A stretch of 64,000 nt of DNA from Lantana camara (Eukaryota > Streptophyta > Magnoliopsida > Lamiales > Verbenaceae), in assembly GCA_037501455.1 (NCBI GenBank), contig CM074858.1:42219001-42283000 (forward strand), in the 5' to 3' direction. The position numbers were made by a program, and so were the translations under genes. Below the pieces are notes generated by a model. That model did no database searches. It saw only the letters and a program-made list of their open reading frames with translations, and was not told where the DNA came from. Within the stretch, counting starts at the first letter, position 1; every line of letters begins with the position of its first letter. Positions 34,019 to 45,409 of this stretch are shown one piece after another.

Positions 34019-34454
34019 TGTGACGCCCCGTATTCTCGAAGGGCATCCTGAGGACATTAAGAAGTAAGTCTCTACGCTTGTGTGTGTTTAATTTAAGAGT
34101 TTCTTGAGTTATGCGATTTAATGTAAATCTAATTTAATATGTGATCATTTGGATTATTCTAAGATTAATTGTCAAGTTGATTTTATATCCATCATGTTAC
34201 TTAACTTGTTTAATTTCGGTTTACTTGAATTCCTTGAGATTAATTGTCAATCATGTGTTTACGAAGTGTCATTAAATTGTACGAAATGTTTCTAAAATTA
34301 AATTGAATTAACTCTAATTGGTAAATCTCTCTCTTTTATTTTAATTTATAAAATTAATTCGGAGCTTGAATGTTTATTCGTAACTTTAGCAATTTTATTT
34401 ACGGTTACTTGTATGCGCTATTTTACTTTGCTACGCGATAAGGATACCCGGTTG

Positions 34455-34460
34455 TATATA
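34455..34460 (+). promoter_or_regulatory. Element E LTR TATA-like box
   Basis: TATATA sits within GTTGTATATAGC, upstream of a CT-rich leader. It is conserved in the 3' LTR at 40262-40267. Confidence 0.5.
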
Positions 34461-36998
34461 GCTTGTGCAGAAGACACATTTCTCCCAATCTCCTCTTCTC
34501 TCTCTTGGTTCTCTCTCTCTCTCTCATTCCGCCACACACACTACACCTAAACCATACACTAGTCGTAACTTGGCCGTTTCTCGACGAAATTCGATGAATG
34601 AGTAGTCCATTTCGAAGAGCTCGACGATTTTCTGGCGGCTCTGGTGGCGGCCCGGCGACTTTCCGGCGGCTCCGGTGGCGGCACTCCGATGACTTTCGGA
34701 CATAATATCGGTCTCGACGCGGTGAGTCCAACGCCACTTTCCGTTCGTTAATCGGACACTCGGTTTATTTATTACGAATTATTTTGCATAATTATAATTA
34801 TTTGAATTAATTGTTTTAAGTGCAAATAAATTGTTTATTATTGGTTGGTTGATCGAGATGTATTCCAATCATATTCAAAAATATGTATTGAATGGATTGT
34901 GATATGCATGAATGTTTCGATTTACAATTTGAATCCCGATGTGATGAATTTCTGCTATGTATTTAGATATGAAGGGGTGTTAGTGTAATATCTAGAAACT
35001 GTTCTCTTATGTGACTAAATGAACTTGAATGATATTTTAGAAGAACGAACATATTGTGATTTCTCTATATGAATTTGGGACGTTCTCAATGATAAGATTA
35101 TTGTAAATCGTGTTTCAAATATAAAATCGAGATACATGAAGGATGCTTGAACAAATTGAGACTTGATGCATGATAGGAGTTAGAATTGTAATATCTTGAT
35201 TTACTCTCACTACTCGAAGATGGTATGTTATGAATTATGGTGAATTGATATTTGTCATGCTTGTAAGTGATTAATTCCTAGTTAAATAATTGTATAAACA
35301 ATTTAAATGGACAATTATGTTTAGTAATCAACTAAGGAGATGTATGTGTAATAATTCTAAACTTTTATAAATGACTTAGGGGATGTAAGTGTAATATTTC
35401 TGAAACTATGAATGTGACATGAGCTTGTGTACCAAACATGTTGTGAAGTTGTAAAGTATGATCTTAAGTGAATCAAATGCACTCTTTATTTGTATCAAGC
35501 ATGCCATCTATGTACAACAACTTTGTATGTTTATATGATCAAGTTGCTCTTACTGATGCACTTTATAACTCGACATGAACTTGATGCTTAATTATAATAT
35601 TATAATTGAACCCTGTAACATTGGATGATTTAATATGCATTTTGTGAATACATTGACTTCCTAAATTGATCTTGCATCTTTAGATATGGAATTGCATGAT
35701 GGTTGTTTGTAAATATGACCTTGTTGAGCATTGATATGCCTTGAATGACCACGACACCCTATCAAAGCACAACATGAACACTTATGCATAACCACGATCA
35801 CGTTGAGCAACACCGTGCGTCTTGTTTGGTTCATATAGAGTCTAAGTTCGGGCTTCTGTATGTTCTGTTTCAGAGTTTGGTGGACGTGGTGTGCCCGAGG
35901 TTTAGGAGTGTTTGTCCTTCACAGTCTCAGACTCTACTTTCACAAGGTGAGGTTTAGGATTTTGTATAGTTATGCGACCTATGGCCATTATATGCTGATT
36001 TCTACCCTTGCATGCAAGTATAGCCTATTATAAATACGTATGTGTTAGATATGATATGTCTATGACCTTGTGAATCAGCTCTGTTTTTGGAAAATTAGAT
36101 ATGAAAGCATATGTAAGCTGTTTTGAAAAGTTATGTTATGTTATGATCTGTTATGTAGCGAGTCAGCCATGATATATGGTATCTGTTCTGTTCTGTTCTG
36201 TTATGGATCCGAGGAGCTATGGGTAAGGAATCCCTAGGACGGTATAGGGTCGTCAGGGCTCGGCCTGTGCATAGTCTCCATTTGAAATTTCATTGTGCGA
36301 CACAGGGATATAGGGGAGGTGTGATATCTTGAGCCTTCGGTTTACAGCCAGAGAGGACTCCTGTGGGTTAGCTACCCATTGAGGGTTTGTCTGTTCTGGA
36401 TGGTTTGGGGACGGTACATCTCCTCCATCATTGGTGTGACGGTTGGATTTGATTTTGTATTCTATGTTTTGGTATGTTCTGAGGAGTAAAGGTTGGAAGC
36501 TCGTACTTGCCGAGCATGTGATCTATTCTGTCGGCGAATCATGAATCGAGATAGAGTTTCTGAAATGTTTTCTAAAAACTTACATATCTATATTTTGGGG
36601 TACTTTGGAAATTTCTTTGGTATGCAACACCTATCTCCGGTTCATGAGTCCACCCTTCTGATATTTGCTCTGCTTTATATATATATAGTGGGTGTGCGTT
36701 AGCCCCCTCACTCAGTCAGTTGACTGACCCCCTCATTTTATCTTTTAGTTTGCAGGTTTCCTTTTGGCTTGAGCTAGGCGGAAGTGAGTCTTCTAAGTCA
36801 CACTTGTCGGTTTCGTTGGTGTTAAGATGCATTTGTCACATACTCTATATATGTTATGTATTCTTATTTCGCTTTTGGAGATTATGTTTTATGCTCTACT
36901 TAGACTTTTACCCGTGTGAGGTTAGTATGCTAGCATTTGGATGTAATTAGCTATTCTGCTAATACTTATGTTGGTTTATTACGTTGCGATGATTTGAG

Positions 36999-37095
36999 AT
37001 TCGGGACTAGGTATCTATGCTAGTTGAACCCGTCACCTGTTATGTATGCTGATATTCGGGACTAGGTATCTATGCTAGTTGAACCCGTCACTTAT
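36999..37095 (+). repeat. 55-bp direct repeat near the end of the E LTR
   Basis: Two copies of a unit starting ATTCGGGACTAGGTATCTATG. A single related copy occurs in the C LTR near 33360, and two copies in E's 3' LTR near 52257. Confidence 0.8.
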
Positions 37096-37314
37096 TTTGT
37101 ACGATGATTTAATTGCTTCCGCTATCTGATGATAATTGTTTAAATTGCTTCTGCGCTCTGAGTTTGTCGAGTGAGATCCGCCTAGCCTTGTGTGTGAGTT
37201 GGTCTTCCGTTCGCTTTGATTCGGATTCGGGCATGCACTTTCTATTTCGTGACCAGGTCTGGGTCTTAGTGCGGGGGATGTGGCATCCTCCGTTTGGGGT
37301 GTTACATCCTTAAG

Positions 37315-37326
37315 TGGTATCAGAGC
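37315..37326 (+). other. Element E primer binding site
   Basis: A perfect TGGTATCAGAGC lies 8 nt after the LTR. Its 3' GAGC forms part of an 8-bp stem (GAGCTCTA at 37323-37330 with TAGAGCTC at 37340-37347). Confidence 0.95.
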
Positions 37327-39119
37327 TCTAGGTACAAAATAGAGCTCTTGAGTCGTGTTGAGGCTGTCTAGGTCATACGGCATAGGAATAACTGCGCATT
37401 GCATTTGTTTGACTTGATATTTTGCCCTTCGGCATGAATTATTTCATGATTATATGATTGTGTGCACATTATGACTTTGATTATGCAACATCTTATTTTA
37501 TGTGCTTTATAAATTGCAACTAATTGTTGCATTTACGTGATATACATGTTACATTTCATTTGCATATTTAACCCGCATGCATCGAATTTAGTGTTTGAAT
37601 TTCAAGGTACCCTATGAGCCAACACTAAGATTTCCCTCCGTCAACACTACCTATTGGCACTACAACGAAAACATACCATAATTCGAAGATGAAAGGATTC
37701 TTTACCAAGATCAATATTCATGAAAAGGTTCAGAGTTGAAAGAATGAGATTTACTATATTGACTTACTACCTTAAAGTCAATTGAAAGATGAAGTTTGAC
37801 GAATTCTAACCTTAAGGATTCGTTCATTTGGAAGTAGTCACCTTGTTGAGGAAATGAGTCAATGGAGGAGAGTCTGATCAAGTAGAACCGTTTTGAAGGA
37901 TTTTGATGAGCTTTCGCCTTAATGATTCGTTTATTTGGAAGTAGTCACCTTATTGAGGAAATGAGTCAATGGAGGAGAATCTGATCAAGTAGAACTGTTT
38001 TGAAGGAGTTTGATGAGCTTTCGCCTCGATGATTCGTTTATTTGGGAGTAGTCACCTTGTTGATGGAAACGAGTTAATGTAGAAGAATCCGATCAAATAA
38101 GATCCGATCAAGTTCATGGGATGTGGATAGGTAACCATGTTACATAAGCAACGAACTACAAACCATCGGTGAGTGTTGAAGGTTTTGGTGCCATTTAGAG
38201 TTAACGAATGACAAGATAAGATTGGTTGTTAGCTCTTTGGATGTTTCTTCAAGATGAGATGGAAGTCATTGTTGATGTGGGAATAGAACACTTAGATGCC
38301 GAAAGACTTTATCCAAGTTTCAGAATCATATACATTGGATTGCTTTGGGAAGTGCTTAGCACCACGATCATCCAACGAAACTCTGAGGTAAATATCTAAT
38401 TGACAAATGAATCATGGACAACTCCTTGAAGATGAGCAGACTAAGATTTAACACATAAATGAGAATTCTTGGGAGAAACTGGGGATGATTCTAGTTGAGC
38501 AAGGATTACGGTCTAGTAAGGGGTTTGGTCATAAACAAACTTTGTTGAGTTACAACTTTACGAAAAGACTCAAGATAAAGAAGTTTAGACGAGGAAGGTT
38601 GCATCATTGTCAGGTTAATCAACTCCTACTGCTTCATCTTGACTTTCTTGTCAAGATTTTTACACGTCGGTTAACGGTACGCCAAGCATTTATGGCATTT
38701 GCATAGATGCATCGCTTAAATACTCTTACCTTGTTTTACTTGATTTGGGTGATGACTATTGCTATTTTAATTGTGATAACTTGGATACCTGATCTAGTAT
38801 TTGTAACTTGAAATTTCTACTTGTTATGAACCGTTGCTGAAATGAATGAGTTATGTACTTATGTGAACTATTCATGCTTGTGTGATTTAAAACTCTCTTA
38901 ATTGCTCACTAACTTCTCATATAACATACATACATACTGTAACCCTGTTTTATAGGGATTCCATCGCGATATCCCCCTTAAGTTGAGGTATGAGCGTTGA
39001 ATCTATACTCAAGGGACACAGATATCAGTTGTATAAGGTACATCAAACATGCATCTCATACTTTTCGTCAAGTGTTACTATGATGTGTGTATGTATGAAT
39101 AACTGATCAGTGAATTTAT
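37327..39119 (+). other. Element E internal region, no recognisable genes
   Basis: The leader carries the shared GTCTAGGTCATACGGCATAG block and an acceptor-like AATTTCAAG at 37598-37606. The rest is broken by stops in all frames. The longest frame (38485-38706, 73 codons) resembles nothing I know. Tandem repeats lie at 37817-38085. I see no gag, protease, RT or integrase motif. Confidence 0.65.
37817..38085 (+). repeat. 107-bp tandem repeat in element E
   Basis: About 2.5 units begin GATTCGTTTATTTGG-like words at 37817, 37924 and 38031, an exact 107-bp period. 107 is not a multiple of three, so a repeated coding motif is unlikely. Confidence 0.85.
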
Positions 39120-39124
39120 GTGCA

Positions 39125-39506
39125 AGAGAGACCTTAGGTTCCCTCTTTCTATGTGTTGGAGAGATGTAGGATTCTCTGTATTTATGTGACAGAAAGATGT
39201 TGGAATCTTTCTAAGTTTTGTGCGCGAGAGATGTTGGATTCTCTTATACTTAGATATTCAGAGATGCTGGAATTCTCTTGAATCTAGGGGTTTGAGAAAT
39301 GCTGGATTTTCTCAAACTAGAATGTTGGGAGATGTTGGAATCTGCCCGACTTAGGTTGTGAGACGAGGTTCTCTCAATTATGTGCTTGAGAGACGGGGTT
39401 CTCTCTTTTATGTGTGCTGGAGAGACGTGGTTCTCTCTCCTGTCGGTGCTGAGGGACGGGGCTCTCTCACTTACGTGTTGAGAGCTGGGATTCTCTCTTG
39501 TTGTTG
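39125..39506 (+). repeat. Twelve-unit hairpin array in element E
   Basis: About 12 units of 26-42 nt share the form stem, then GNTGG or CGGGG loop, then complementary stem. Stems differ yet stay paired: AGAAAGAT/ATCTTTCT (39191-39212), GTTTGAGAAA/TTTCTCAAAC (39290-39317, 10 bp), GAGAGA/TCTCTC and TGAGGGA/TCTCTCA with one G-U. It lies about 280 bp before the pre-PPT hairpin, as the C array does. Confidence 0.8.
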
Positions 39507-39786
39507 TGGTTGCGTTACGCGTTGGTCTGACTACGGGTAGCAAGTGGTGCATCTGAGACGACATCGAGGTTGAGTGCAGTTGCAGCTATCCGATCATGGG
39601 AATGACCGATCGAGTTCGAAACAACTAACGGATCAAGTACTCGCACGGACCTCGACGATAACAAGACATCCTAATGGAGGTTCGGTGTCGATGACAGGAG
39701 TAAGCCTCACCATTAGGGTTATGATCTCACGCGAGTTCGGGAGAAGGGTTGGAGCACTACAACTCGAGGATCTACATTTTAGCGGT

Positions 39787-39824
39787 GGAACCTGGGGACC
39801 AGGTTCTCTTAAGGGGGGGAAGGT
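39787..39824 (+). other. Element E pre-PPT stem-loop and polypurine tract
   Basis: GAACCTGG (39788-39795) pairs with CCAGGTTC (39799-39806) around GGA, with a further G-U pair outside. TCTTAAGGGGGGGAAGGT follows to the 3' LTR. Confidence 0.85.
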
Positions 39825-40402
39825 TGTGACGCCCCGTATTCTCAAAGGGCGTCCTGAGGATATTAACAAGTAAGTATCTACGCTTGTGTGTGTTTAATTT
39901 AAGAGTTTCTTGAGTTATGTGATTTAATGTAAATCCAATTTAATATGTGATCATTTCGATTATTCTAAGATTAATTGTCAAGTTGATTTTATATCCATCA
40001 TGTTACTCAACTTGTTTAATTTCGATTTACTTGAATTCCTTGAGATTAATTGTCAATCATGTGTTTACGAAGTGTCATTAAATTGTACGAAATGTTTCTA
40101 AAATTAAATTGAATTAAACTCTAATTGGTAAATCTCTCTCTTTCATTTTAATTTATAAAATTAATTCGGAGCTTGAATGTTTATTCGTAACTTTACCAAT
40201 TTTATTTACGATTATTTGTATGCGCTATTTCACTTTGCTACGCGATAAGGATAACCGGTTCTATATAGCTTGTGCACAAGACACATTTCTCCCAATCTCC
40301 TCTTCTCTCTCTTGGTTCTCTCTCTCCCTCATTCCCGCACACACGCTACACCTAAAACACACACTAGTCGTAACTTGGCCGTTTCTCGACGGAATTCGAT
40401 GA

Positions 40403-40630
40403 ATGAGTAGTCCATTTCGAAGAGCTCGACGAGAGGATCATGATGGTACAAAGATATTAGCCAAACAACCAACGGTGGAGGAGATATCTGCGATTTTCAG
40501 ACGTAACTGCTCAAAGTTCGGAAAATCGCGACTGTATTACGACAGCAAATTCGACAGACTCGTTCGGCTTCCTCCGACATCAGAATATAGCGAAATTGGT
40601 ATGCAAATTGAACCTCTCGACGAGATCTAA
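40403..40630 (+). other. Open frame 1 in the E 3' LTR, 75 residues, unknown
   Basis: It starts at the same ATG as the 35-residue frame in the 5' LTR (MSSPFRRARR) but continues into sequence missing there. The protein has no domain I recognise; it is mixed and charged, with IFRRNCSKFGKSRLYYDSKF in the middle. After the TAA at 40628-40630 the same frame stays open for 33 more codons to the TGA at 40727-40729, which overlaps the ATG of the next frame. It lies downstream of the LTR TATA, in the expected first exon. It may be an element leader ORF or captured host sequence; chance is possible at this length. Confidence 0.3.
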
Positions 40631-40822
40631 AACAAGGAAGTGGTGGCGAATATCACGCCGCTGGTGGTGAATCTGGGCGAACTTCGCTGGCCGTTCCAGC
40701 CGATTCCCGCGGCGGTTTTGGGCGGATGAGGTACCGATCTGAAGGTCTTCTCACTGAGAATCAATTTTGGGCTGGTGACGCGACCATCAGAGTGGAGGTG
40801 ACGACGGATAGGCCGTCTGAAG

Positions 40823-43800
40823 TGTAACACCCCGGAGCGGACGGCGCCACATCCCCCGCACCATAGCACAACATGGTTAACGAAATGGGAACTCCGCTCC
40901 CGCATTGAACCATGGTGAACGGGTGACAAACAAAAACAACTCTAGGCTAGGCGGTCTAGACCCTGAACAGAGTGCGCAACAAAATAAACCGAAAGTACGG
41001 AAGCTAAAGGATCACATAACATAACTAATTACAGACATATAAGCTTAAAACAAGATATACATAGTGCAACATGCTTTGCCCACCCTGGGCAAAAAGGAAT
41101 ATTCAAAGCTTTAAATTACAACAACATAGCTCATAAGTATTTATACATAGTACCAAATATACATAGTACCAAAGCGGAAAAGTAAATATGCAAATGCAAG
41201 GACTCTACAACGAATCGAACAACTCCCAAGACTCGAAAGACGACCACCGCCTACCCAAACACTCAACTGAGCACCTGCAAAGCTCAAAACAAAGGGGGAA
41301 AGAAAAGAAGCAACGAGGGTCAGTCCTAGAGACTCGTGAGGGGGCTACACACGTACACATACGTATAAGTAGGAGCATAGCATATTCAAATCGAAAATGT
41401 TCATGAACCGGGTGTAGTTTTTGCACTCCAAAAGGTTTTAACCCGTGATACTATATATATAAAGAAAAGTTTAGGGCCAAAGGCCAAAATCAACCAAATT
41501 TTATAAATTCAAAGCCACCCCGTTTCACAAACCATAACGGATACAAAAGCAAAATGTAAACGTAACAACACGGCGAAAACGAGTTCTCACACACTTACTC
41601 ATACCAAAACAAAACTCATAAACAATCCCACCTTTACAACATTGGGGAAGAGAGGTGCCCCTCTCCGCCCTCCACAGAACGAAACTGATGAACCGGAGGA
41701 TCCCGCCCGGTTCCTTCGACAGCCAACCTTAAAGTGCTCCGTCGGCATAGGAGAACTAAGTCTCCGGTGAATGGATTCGTGTTGATGAGAGAGCCCGGTG
41801 ACCCCATGGCCGACCCGAGATCACATACCACTTCTCCGGGGCCCAAACTGATCACAGAACTCACACACACATCATACAAAGCGTATACTTATCACGAAAA
41901 GCTTATCTTGCCAAAACTTAACACGAACACACGCCAACCCTTTCCAAAACAAAAGAACAAAAATAGCTTACTTATACATAAAAGTATTTTTAATGGATTT
42001 ATAACAAAAGGGCCAATTCCCGCAAAATACATATCGAACACTTTTTTATACCTATATATAGTTCGCATGCTGGCTTAAATTACATGTTGGGTTGTAGGTC
42101 ATAATAGCTAAAAAGAAAGAAACCTCACCTCCGAAAAGCAACGGGAACAAAGGAAGCAAACGGACGTCTAAAAGACAACCTCGCCAACCAAGGAACGAAC
42201 CTAAAGGCAAAGCAAAGACAAAAGACAAACTTAGACTCAATATGAACCACATTAGACGCTCGGCGGATGCGTATGTATGTTTATGATGCAAAGAATATGA
42301 AATGAATCCACATTAGGTCATATAGGAGCATTCGAGGCATATAAGGTCCTATCTCAAAACCGAGGGCAAAGAATAAAGCATAAATTCACGAGATCAAGCT
42401 TAACACAGTTAATCATGTATACACATCATAAACGAGGCAAGAAAGATCAACAAAAAGCAACAAAACGACGAAAGAAACTCCTCCCGGCCATCACCTACTA
42501 GGTGGACACGGCCTCGTCTAAAATGCAAAGGAATCGGACACGGTCGTGTCCGGTTTAAATAAAATCAGGACCCAAATTCGAGAGCTTGACACGGCCGTGT
42601 CCATTTCCAGTTATAACATGACACGGCCGTGTCATGCGTTCGGCCTGGAAATTTTTTAACGTAGCAAGTCCGAATTTGAGGGGAAAAAAACAGGACATTT
42701 CGGCTCTTGCTTGAAGGAGTCTCTTAAACCAATGAAAGCACACTTAACATACATCAATATAACACCAATTTATCATAGATTGATGCTATAAAAGAAGCAA
42801 CAAGTTCAACCACCAAATATGCAAGAAACAAAGCAAGGAAAGGGGAGAGAAATGCATCAAGTTATCATCCAATTCTCAAGCATTCATTACTGGCCAATCA
42901 ATTCTATCTCAACTACCATGAAAGGAGGAGCAATAAATACTTAGAATCATGTCATAGGAGCAACATATAATCACCAAGATTCAAGGAAACAAGAATGGAA
43001 GCAAGAATCATCAAATTCATCTAACTTCTACTATTCACATGCTTGCCAAATCTCATCAACCCACCATGGAAATAAGCTCAAGAGAACATAAAAGAGAGAG
43101 CAGAGAGTGTAGATTACAATCATAAACTTACCTTTCGAATTTGAGAAGCTTTGGTGGAGATTTGAGCTCAAAATCATCAAAATGGCCAAAGGGGGTTTTC
43201 TTCCTTCTCTCCTTTCCTTGGACCTGATCGTTTCTTGTAGAAGAGAGGGAATGGAGTGGTTTTGGCAGCATAAGGGACAAGAGAGGGCTTAACTCAAGGT
43301 ACAAGTCTTGGTTAAAAGCTTGGTTAGGGTTTAAGTGGGGTCCACAAAGTAATACTTGGTCAAAAGAGAGCTTTTAGGCGTAAGGGGCTCCTTTCGGTTG
43401 AAAAACGGGGAATCAAATGGGCTTAGAAAAATATAAATCTTGATTCGTCATCTTGATTTCTTCGTTACGAGTCCAACGCATCTTCCAGAATTCGAATCCG
43501 AATTCCCGAGCTCAAGTTACGCCTTCCGAAACACAAGGTGCACTAAAGCTCGTTAGGCCCTTATGTCCCTAAAACATAAAACGGTTTCAAAACCGTATCA
43601 AACGAACTCAAAAACAAGTGACGAACATAAAGAGACATTCATAACACATATAAGTCACACATAGCACGTAATCACAAAAATCGAAAACGAAAACGGACTA
43701 AAATGGGGCAAGAACGAAATAAAGAAGACGAACACGTATAAGTAAATCACATAAGGTCAAATAAGTTCCTATTAATTCAAATATATCACATAGTAAATAT

Positions 43801-43886
43801 AATAAACACATAATTAAATAATTAAAAGCGCACATAGCTCACTCATAAAGGCGTACCTGGAAAGGTTGGACGAGCGGGATGTTACA
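40823..43886 (-). repeat. Element G 3' LTR (left)
   Basis: The 3064-bp LTR carries, on the minus strand, donor-like AAAG|GTAAGT (GT at 43131-43130), palindromes with GACACGGCCGTGTC cores (42500-42640), a weak late stem-loop (AGTC/GACT, 41322-41334) and the conserved terminal block. An open frame at 41734-42078 on the plus strand recurs in the other LTR but lies antisense and resembles nothing known. Confidence 0.92.
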
Positions 43887-43923
43887 AACTCCCCTCCTTC
43901 AAAAGGACCTGTCCTCAGGTCCT
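43887..43923 (-). other. Element G pre-PPT stem-loop and polypurine tract
   Basis: AGGACCTG pairs with CAGGTCCT (43904-43911 and 43916-43923) around a four-base loop, 8 bp perfect. On the minus strand TTTTGAAGGAGGGGAGTT then leads into the LTR. Confidence 0.85.
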
Positions 43924-43960
43924 AAGCGAGACCTAAGAGGACACTTGAACGAGCTCGACT

Positions 43961-43986
43961 CCACGCTTCCGCTGCGCTACTCTGAT
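43961..43986 (-). other. 26-nt match to the 5' end of plant initiator tRNA-Met
   Basis: On the minus strand the segment runs from ATCAGAGTAGCGCAGCG to GGAAGCGTGG. Compared with the plant initiator tRNA-Met sequence as I remember it, 25 of 26 positions match from nucleotide 1, with A for G at position 9. It keeps an A-box-like TAGCGCAGCGG. The match stops abruptly; the rest of the tRNA is absent, so this is not a tRNA gene. It lies about 40 nt upstream of the pre-PPT stem-loop, in the element's sense direction. Confidence 0.65.
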
Positions 43987-44327
43987 CCAAGAGTCGTAAT
44001 CTCCTCGGGACATTGCTTCCTTAATAAGAAATAAGGAAGACTTCTCATGTCCCGATAACTCGGTGGTACTCACCAAATCCGAGTGAATCCCCTTCGTTTA
44101 GCAAACTTTGGTTTGCTCCCACTTCTGATTAAAATTCAAAAGTAGTTGGGGAAAATTGCCGGTTCTTGATGTTCGGTCTTCTACCGAAAGCACTTTAGAC
44201 ATTGCTACACTAAGTCTACAATGTCTCTTCTTATGCCAACACCATTACCGGCTCTTCAAGTCTCGAACCATGAGTGAAATTAGTCTCGTGACTAAGCACT
44301 TCTTGAGACATAGGCCTCCACCTTCCG

Positions 44328-44860
44328 TTAACTACGCACAACCGAAGTCTTCCTTAGTACCTCGATCGTAACGGAGAAGTTTGAGTATCCTCGTGTAATC
44401 AAGGTAACTCTCTTCAAAAGCCTTATCCACTCGAACCATGCCTCTTCCTTGTCTTTCATGTCATGGGACGACACTTGCACAACGACAAACCTTCTGTTGA
44501 CTCCCGATGACACTAGAGACATAATCTCTGAGGTAATTCTCGGTCCTTTGTACCAAAATGCGTAGTCGACCATACCCTTGTTGGAACCACACTCGGCAAA
44601 GATCACAGAACAATGAAGGGGGGCTAATGACTCCTCGAAGCAAACTAGAAGGGTATTTATCTTCCACAGTTAACCTGTGCAGCTCACGGTAATATATACT
44701 CATCCTAAATCCCATCTTCTTCTTAGATGGGACTAAGATACTCCACAAAGAAGTATTCACAAGGATGAAATTACCTTCTAAGAGCTCATCAACTACGACT
44801 TAACTCCAACAACTCGCTAGAGTCCACTGGAAGAGAAACTCCAAACACAAAACAATTCCG
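44328..44860 (-). pseudogene. Element G reverse transcriptase remnant
   Basis: Decayed RT motifs can be read on the minus strand: DELLEGNFILVNTSLWSILV, then PSKKKMGFRMSIYYRELH and RLTVEDKYPSS, followed in another frame by FQQGYGRLRILVQRTENYL. These correspond to the segment from before [13 protein letters not shown] to the LRxGYHQLR block, with several core residues changed (SIYYREL for CIDYREL) and the Asp of that block lost. No palm YxDD motif, RNase H or integrase follows; from here to the PPT I see no coding signal. Confidence 0.7.
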
Positions 44861-45409
44861 GGATAAAGATCACGACAACCTCGATGTCCTCATTGGGTGG
44901 AAACGAATTCCATCTTCAAAGAAACACCAAAGGTGGCTTACTTCGATCTTTGTCTCCTTAAGCTTGGCTCGACCTCTAAGTTAACTCAAAGGAAAGCCAC
45001 GAAGCTTATCCCAGAATTACCAACCACTTCTACAAAGGATATCAACGGGCTAGCTTTCCATCTAACACCCGTAGATACCATCGAGTCCCGAATGGACCTC
45101 CTACAAACAACTACCCACGCCTATGGTAACACCGTTACCTTAACAGAACTAGGCGCCTTCAAGAATAACCACTGGAAGAGAACCGCCACCAGGAAAGCTC
45201 GGCCCTCGCAACTCACCAAACACTTGACACTCTGCTCACCAACCTCTCTCCAAAGAGAGAGACAACACAAAAGAGAAAAGAAAAGGGAAACCACAAGCAA
45301 GCAAGTAATAACAAAGACACACAAGCACCGAGAACAACAAGAAAAAGAAAAGTAACACCAATTAAAATAAAATGCATGTATGTAGTGCCATGAATGTTTG
45401 GTGTACCTT
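44861..45409 (-). other. Element G region between gag and RT remnant
   Basis: A protease would be expected here, but I find no DTG/DPG motif. One minus frame (45121-45465) encodes a hydrophobic stretch rich in Leu, Phe, Cys and Val, which may be chance from a CTTTT-rich strand. Treated as decayed pol. Confidence 0.4.

Larger units (their letters stand above)
34019..37306 (+). repeat. Element E 5' LTR
   Basis: A TATA-like TATATA at 34455-34460 precedes a CT-rich leader. A 36-codon frame (34598-34705) begins MSSPFRRARR. A donor-like GCG|GTGAGT follows (GT at 34722-34723). A late stem-loop TCAGTC/GACTGA (36712-36727) precedes an acceptor-like TTTGCAGG. A 55-bp direct repeat lies at 36999-37095. 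The GC-rich stretch at 34620-34700 repeats GGTGGCGGC-type words and corresponds to the edge of a deletion relative to the 3' LTR. Confidence 0.93.

Noticed and set aside
39125..39506. CRISPR-like array
   Set aside because: Repeats are not identical, spacers are short and not unique in the CRISPR sense, and the setting is a plant retrotransposon.
41734..42078. 114-codon frame repeated at 47475-47819
   Set aside because: Present in both G LTRs in antisense; repetition is due to LTR identity, not independent conservation.
43961..43986. Complete tRNA-Met gene
   Set aside because: Only the first 26 nt match; anticodon arm, T arm and acceptor 3' half are absent.
44897..45355. 152-codon plus-strand frame in G
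   Set aside because: Antisense to the element's gag-pol remnant, low complexity Lys/Arg/Gln end, no recognisable domain; treated as a shadow frame.
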